This document shows positions 42,098 through 46,182 of a stretch of 46,182 nucleotides of DNA, in pieces; the first letter of the stretch is position 1; every line of letters starts with the position of its first letter. The notes below the pieces were generated by a model. That model made no database searches. It saw only the letters and a list, made by a program, of their open reading frames with translations, and had not been told where the DNA came from. The DNA comes from Gammaproteobacteria bacterium (GTDB lineage: Bacteria > Pseudomonadota > Gammaproteobacteria > Xanthomonadales > SZUA-36). The stretch spans positions 1 to 46,182 of the forward strand of contig JAJRUM010000075.1 of the NCBI GenBank assembly GCA_024277815.1. Reading direction: 5' to 3'. The position numbers and the translations under genes were made by a program.

Positions 42098-45000
42098 ATG
42101 CTTGAAAAATTAGTTGAATCCGCACTGCGGTACAAATTCCTGGTATTGATAATCTTCGGCGTGGTCGCTGCGCTTGGCTGGCGTGCAGTGCAAACTGTGC
42201 CGGTTGATGCATTTCCAGACGTAACACCCACGCAGGTTAATATTTACACAGAATCACCCGGTCTTGCGGCTGAGGATGTTGAGCAATTGCTTACCTTCCC
42301 GGTCGAGTCCGGTATGGCCGGGCTTCCAGGGGTACAGGAAATCCGTTCTGTCAGCCTATTTGGGCTGTCCTACGTTGCTGTTTACTTTGACGATGGCATG
42401 GACATTTATTTTGCCCGGCGGTTGGTGATGGAGCGCCTGCAGGAAGTGGGAGACCGCATTCCGGAAGGCTATGGAACACCTGAAATGGGACCCAACACAT
42501 CCGGTCTTGGCCAGGTATTCTGGTATACGCTGGAACGTACTGATGAAGTACTCAATGCAGATATTTCCGATCGTGATTTGCGCACCATCCAGGACTGGAG
42601 CGTACGACTTATCCTGCGAACCGCACCCGGCGTGGATGACGTCATGTCATGGGGCGGCCAGGAACGACAATTTCAGGTCGTGATTGATCCCTTGCAACTC
42701 ATCAAATACAAGCTCAGTTTTACCGACATAATGGCCGTCATTGAGGCCAATAACCGCCAGGTAGGTGGCCAGTATATCAACCAGGGTTCTGAACAATACC
42801 TGGTGCGTGGGCTGGGCCTGGTCGCCGACGAACATGAAATCGGCGACATGGTAGTTAAGGTTGAAGACGGTACGCCGGTATTTTTACGCGACGTCGCCAC
42901 CATCGAACAAGGCAACGCCCTGCGTTTTGGTGCGGTTACCCGGGACGGCAAAGAAGTCGTCATGGGCATGGCACTTTCCCGCATCGGTGAAAACGCTGCC
43001 AGCGTAGTAGACTCGGTAAAAGAAAAAGTAGAGATCGTTAACCAGTCACTACCCGATGGCGTCACTTTGCGGCCCGTTTATGACCGTACCGAACTGGTTG
43101 ACAAAGCAGTCTGGACCGCCGTGAAGGCCTTGATTGAAGGGTCGATCCTGGTTGCGATTGTGCTATTCCTGTTCCTGGGCGAAGGCCGTTCCGCGCTGGT
43201 GGTTATCTCGGCGCTACCACTGGCGATGTTGATCGCATTCATATTTATGGGCCAGACCAGCATGTCAGCCAACCTGATGTCACTGGCGGGACTGGCTGTT
43301 GGCATCGGAATGATGGTCGATGGCGCTGTCGTGATGGTGGAAAATGCTTTCAGAATTATGGCTGAACGCAGAAAAACGGGCGAGGAAGTCGACCGCACCA
43401 ACGCCGTGCTGACTGCAGCACGGGAAGTTGCCAATCCGATTGCTTTCGCGATCATGATTATCATTGTGGTCTTCATACCTCTGTTCGCGCTGGAGGGACT
43501 GGAAGGCAAGCTGTTCAAGCCTATGGCATTCACCATCAGCTTTGCCATGGCCGGCTCACTGGTGCTCACGCTGACCCTCATACCAGTGCTGGCAGCCCTG
43601 ATCCTCAAGCCAAAAGAAGAGCGCGATACCTGGCTGGTGAAAACCATCAAGGGTCTTTACCTGCCACTGCTGGCCTGGTCGCTCGACAACAAGAAGAAAG
43701 TGGTCAGCATTGCAATGGGCTTGTTGCTGTTCAGCCTGGCCCTGTTCCCGTTCCTCGGTAAGGAGTTCATGCCTCAGCTTCAAGAAGGCTCAATAATGTG
43801 GCGTGTAACCTCTATTCCATCTGCATCGCTGGATCACTCCATCCAGATTTCCAAGGACATTGAGAATGCCCTCACCGGGTTTCAGGAGGTCAAGACCACT
43901 GTAGCGATGATCGGCAGAGCTGAGAAAGGCGAGACCGCTGATGTCAACTACATGGAGATTTACACAGAACTCAAACCACCTGAAGAATGGACGGGGGGCC
44001 GCAACATTGGGGAACTGGCTGATGACATGCGTGAAAAGCTTGAAAAAGTAGTTCCAACCGCAGTTATTGCCTTTACCCAGCCCATCCAGATGCGTGTTGA
44101 AGAGCTAATTTCAGGTGTTCGTGCCACACTGGCGGCAAAGATCTACGGCCAGGATTTAGCCGAACTGGACCGTATCAGCGAAGAGGTCAAGAACGTCATC
44201 GCTGGTGTTGAGGGTGTGGCCGACCTGTCACTGGAAGCGAACATCGGCAAACCACAGATACGCATCCAGGTTGATCGGGAGCAACTGGCCCGCTACGGTC
44301 TGAATGCGGATGATGTCCTGTCCGTGGTGCGTACCGGTATCGGCAACGAACCTGTCTCCACATTGATTGATGGCGTGCGACGTTTCGATATCACCGCACG
44401 ATTGCACGATGATGCCACGAAATCGGTCGAATCCATCAAGCGTATCCCGCTGAAGACCGCTACCGGTGCCATCGTGCCAATGGCATCGGTCGCTGATGTC
44501 AGCGTTGCGGAAGGCTACTCATTCGTACGCCGTGAACAACTGCAGCGTTACGCGGTTATCCAGATGGATGTTCGGGGCCGTGACGTTGACAGTTTCGTGA
44601 GGGACGCAAACGAACTCATTGAAGCGAACATTAACCTGCCGCCGGGATACTGGATTGAATGGGGTGGCGCTTTTGAGAATCAGCAACGTGCACTGGCGCG
44701 CCTGTCTATCATTGTACCGTTGACGATTTTCTTTATCTTCGTGCTGCTGTATACGGCGTTCAATTCAATCAAGTACGCTTCGCTGATTATCGCAAATGTA
44801 CCCTTCGCAACCATTGGCGGCCTGTTCGCCCTGTTCATCAGCGGCCAATACGTGTCGGTACCGTCTGCCATTGGCTTCATTGCGGTGTTTGGTGTTGCCA
44901 TGCTCAATGGCATCGTGCTGGTGAGTTTTATTAATGAACTGCGTGAAAAGGGGTTGTCGGTTGCAGAAGCTGTCCGCCGTGGAGCAGAACTGCGGTTACG

Positions 45001-45193
45001 CCCGGTACTGATGACAGCGAGCGTGGCCATTCTAGGCCTGATCCCGATGTTGATGTCCTCCGGAGTCGGAGCAGAAACCCAGCGTCCACTGGCTTCCGTG
45101 GTAATCGGGGGACTGATAACATCAACCCTGCTGACCCTGGTTCTTCTGCCAGTGGTTTATGAATGGATGGAAACACGTAAGGAATCAAAATGA
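42098..45193 (+). CDS. czcA: Heavy-metal RND efflux pump (CzcA family)
   Basis: This 1031-residue inner-membrane proton/metal antiporter has 12 helices and two large periplasmic loops. The start LVESALRYKFLVLIIFGVVA and PVDAFPDVTPTQVNIYTESP are family hallmarks. The proton-relay helix reads GIGMMVDGAVVMVEN (402-416) with Asp408 and Glu415. The usual zinc/cobalt/cadmium pump motif has DFG before this Asp, while this one has GIG, so the metal cannot be assigned from the motif alone. FLGKEFMPQLQEGSIMWRVT and GGLFALFISGQYVSVPSAIG follow as expected. A GGAG site precedes the ATG. Its stop overlaps the PII-like gene (ATGA). Confidence 0.95.
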   Translation: MLEKLVESALRYKFLVLIIFGVVAALGWRAVQTVPVDAFPDVTPTQVNIYTESPGLAAEDVEQLLTFPVESGMAGLPGVQEIRSVSLFGLSYVAVYFDDGMDIYFARRLVMERLQEVGDRIPEGYGTPEMGPNTSGLGQVFWYTLERTDEVLNADISDRDLRTIQDWSVRLILRTAPGVDDVMSWGGQERQFQVVIDPLQLIKYKLSFTDIMAVIEANNRQVGGQYINQGSEQYLVRGLGLVADEHEIGDMVVKVEDGTPVFLRDVATIEQGNALRFGAVTRDGKEVVMGMALSRIGENAASVVDSVKEKVEIVNQSLPDGVTLRPVYDRTELVDKAVWTAVKALIEGSILVAIVLFLFLGEGRSALVVISALPLAMLIAFIFMGQTSMSANLMSLAGLAVGIGMMVDGAVVMVENAFRIMAERRKTGEEVDRTNAVLTAAREVANPIAFAIMIIIVVFIPLFALEGLEGKLFKPMAFTISFAMAGSLVLTLTLIPVLAALILKPKEERDTWLVKTIKGLYLPLLAWSLDNKKKVVSIAMGLLLFSLALFPFLGKEFMPQLQEGSIMWRVTSIPSASLDHSIQISKDIENALTGFQEVKTTVAMIGRAEKGETADVNYMEIYTELKPPEEWTGGRNIGELADDMREKLEKVVPTAVIAFTQPIQMRVEELISGVRATLAAKIYGQDLAELDRISEEVKNVIAGVEGVADLSLEANIGKPQIRIQVDREQLARYGLNADDVLSVVRTGIGNEPVSTLIDGVRRFDITARLHDDATKSVESIKRIPLKTATGAIVPMASVADVSVAEGYSFVRREQLQRYAVIQMDVRGRDVDSFVRDANELIEANINLPPGYWIEWGGAFENQQRALARLSIIVPLTIFFIFVLLYTAFNSIKYASLIIANVPFATIGGLFALFISGQYVSVPSAIGFIAVFGVAMLNGIVLVSFINELREKGLSVAEAVRRGAELRLRPVLMTASVAILGLIPMLMSSGVGAETQRPLASVVIGGLITSTLLTLVLLPVVYEWMETRKESK

Positions 45194-45510
45194 GTATTCG
45201 AGAAGTTAAAGCATTTATCCACAGAAACCGCATTGCAGACGTCGTTGACGCCCTGTATCAGGCAAATTTCCAGAACCTCACCGTCATCGATGTCCAGGGC
45301 CTGCTCAAGGCCCTGGACAGCAAGGAGCAGAGATACTCCATTGAGATCGGCCAGAAAGTAATCACAGAAGTGAGACTTGAGTTGGTCTGCGAAGGCGAGG
45401 ACCGTATGAGCCATGCAATTGAGCTGATCAAGGAGCACGCAAGAACCGGCCAGCAGCATGCAGGCTGGATTTACTGTTCGGGAGTGCTGGAACGAATAGA
45501 GATTACCTGA
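45190..45510 (+). CDS. PII-like signalling protein linked to the metal efflux pump (PII-NG type)
   Basis: This 106-residue protein has the ferredoxin-like PII fold: a start strand EVKAFIHRNRIADVVDALYQ, a central YSIEIGQKVITEVRLELVCE and a C-terminal TGQQHAGWIYCSGVLERIEI that aligns with the GKIFV and R-containing strand of GlnB. The T-loop lacks the classical uridylylated Tyr context (QGLLKALDSKEQRY). A PII group tied to heavy-metal efflux genes has been described (PII-NG). Overlap with czcA (ATGA) means near-equal translation. It may bind nucleotide or metal and adjust pump activity; the ligand is not known. Confidence 0.82.
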   Translation: MSIREVKAFIHRNRIADVVDALYQANFQNLTVIDVQGLLKALDSKEQRYSIEIGQKVITEVRLELVCEGEDRMSHAIELIKEHARTGQQHAGWIYCSGVLERIEIT

Positions 45511-45543
45511 CAAGCGGCTGGAACGTGGCTCGATTACTTCAAA

Positions 45544-45573
45544 CCCGCGTTAAGGCAACCGCCTTAACCGGGC
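45544..45573. terminator. Bidirectional terminator between the PII-like gene and the MerR gene
   Basis: GTTAAGGC, AACC, GCCTTAAC form a perfect 8-base stem extended by CCCG and CGGG with one bulged base. It covers the last codons of the convergent MerR gene. No long T run follows in either direction, so efficiency is uncertain. Confidence 0.6.
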
Positions 45574-45986
45574 TTTCCGCCCTGGAAACTATCCAGTATC
45601 GGACAACCATCTTCACTGCCCTGACACAGGCTGACGAGCAGTGTCAGCTCATTCTTTAAGCTTGTAAGATCCTGAAGATGGTTTTCTATTTCCTGAAGTT
45701 TTGCGTGCGTCAGTTCACGCACATCACTCCGGGCATTTTGTGGGTCTTGCCGCATCTTGAGTAGCCGGGAGATCTCGTCCAGAGAAAAGTTCATAGCCTT
45801 CGCACGCTGGATAAAGCGCAGGTCAGATATATCCCTTGGCTGGTAACGACGCATGCCGGAAGCTGTACGTTGCACCGGCGGTAACAGCGCTATTTTCTCG
45901 TAATATCGCAGCGTATCTGCTGACATTCCCAATAGCTCGGAAACTTCACTTATCCGGGTGGCTGGCCGAGACTCCGGGACGGTCAT
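45564..45986 (-). CDS. MerR-family metal-responsive regulator
   Basis: This 140-residue protein has a helix-turn-helix with wing (about 10-55: ISEVSELLGMSADTLRYYEK, then TASGMRRYQPRDI) and a long dimer helix (85-115). The effector loop has SLCQGSEDGCPILDSF with Cys121 and Cys128. The Cys-x6-Cys loop near the C-terminus is used by MerR sensors for copper, zinc, cadmium or lead. The Cys that ZntR/CadR carry at the start of the dimer helix is absent (NARSDV). It converges on the czc operon and is overlapped at its start by the thioredoxin-like stop (ATGA). It may control czc from a distance or a promoter beyond the right edge. Confidence 0.88.
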   Translation of the reverse strand: MTVPESRPATRISEVSELLGMSADTLRYYEKIALLPPVQRTASGMRRYQPRDISDLRFIQRAKAMNFSLDEISRLLKMRQDPQNARSDVRELTHAKLQEIENHLQDLTSLKNELTLLVSLCQGSEDGCPILDSFQGGKPG

Positions 45987-46182
45987 TCTCCCAGCTCTGC
46001 CTTCAGAGTCTGCATCACAGTCGCCCGTTTCGGCAGCGGTGAATACACCAGCTTGCCATTAACCACCAATGCCGGTGTCGCCAGCACGCCCTTCGCTACT
46101 GCCTGATCAAGGTTTTCGACCACATCTATGAATTTGAGCTCAACCCGATCATCACTTAATTCCTCCACTAACCCGCGGAGCA
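45983..46182 (-). CDS. Thioredoxin-like protein, C-terminal part (cut by window edge)
   Basis: The minus strand is open from the right edge to a stop at 45983-45985, about 65 residues. The visible part, VEELSDDRVELKFIDVVENL, then GVLATPALVVNGKLV and a helical tail, is the second half of a small thioredoxin-fold protein. TPALVVNG contains the cis-proline segment opposite the active site. The CxxC motif, if present, lies outside the window. It is cotranscribed with and overlaps the MerR gene. Thioredoxin-like partners of MerR regulators suggest thiol handling under metal stress. Confidence 0.72.
   Translation of the reverse strand, partial: LRGLVEELSDDRVELKFIDVVENLDQAVAKGVLATPALVVNGKLVYSPLPKRATVMQTLKAELGE

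Noticed and set aside
45544..45573. TTAAGG/CCTTAA symmetry as a regulator box
   Set aside because: The arms form a stem with a 4-base loop at the end of two convergent genes, so a terminator is more likely than an operator.

Overview
The window looks like chromosome from an aerobic, Gram-negative gammaproteobacterium, probably an environmental heterotroph. The evidence is a PhoP/PhoQ-type pair with a PepSY-like partner, DusA, RmuC/MazG, a TonB-dependent receptor, outer-membrane porin and RND efflux genes, and an ETF/ETF-QO respiratory module. No rRNA, tRNA or CRISPR array was seen. Genus cannot be assigned from the sequence alone. All family names rest on motifs read by eye; no database search was possible.

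Layout. 1-5667 (minus strand) is one tightly packed run: dusA, a CtlX-like amidinohydrolase, a small PepSY-like exported protein, a PhoP-like regulator, a PhoQ-like kinase, mazG and the start of rmuC. 5670-8000 is an accessory patch: a decayed IS6-family element lying 2 bp from the dusA start codon, a VapBC-type toxin-antitoxin pair with a clear promoter/operator, and the frameshifted tail of an IS91-family transposase. 8040-11680 is a TetR-controlled, YbhGFSR-like exporter with one ATPase and one permease. A strong bidirectional terminator separates it from a convergent TonB-dependent receptor (11779-14268). 14499-21085 looks like an amino-acid acquisition and catabolism region: a carboxymuconolactone-decarboxylase-like protein, a class III aminotransferase, a DAACS symporter, an SSS symporter, and an N-acyl-D-amino-acid deacylase relative lacking several usual metal ligands. 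21107-24968 is a two-component system of the PmrA/QseB/BqsR type fused in operon with an exported cupredoxin-fold protein, an FTR1-family permease with an altered first motif, and a predicted outer-membrane barrel.

25061-32044 (minus strand) is the least familiar part: a P-loop NTPase (DUF1611-like), a one-piece ABC exporter, a cytosolic alpha/beta hydrolase and an OprO/OprP-like porin, each overlapping the next, followed after 21 bp by a secreted protein with seven propeller-like repeats. A perfect PmrA-type box (CTTAAG-N5-CTTAAG) sits just upstream. This invites the hypothesis that the PmrA-like regulator 10 kb away controls it. 32123-33726 holds a nitrilase coupled to an exported alpha/beta hydrolase.

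33849-39137 is the ETF-QO, etfB, etfA and acetoacetyl-CoA synthetase operon, which links acyl-CoA oxidation to the quinone pool and activates acetoacetate. 39219-46182 is a heavy-metal efflux island: a CzcI-like small protein, CzcCBA, a PII-like protein overlapping czcA, and a convergent MerR-type regulator overlapped by a thioredoxin-like gene cut by the window edge.
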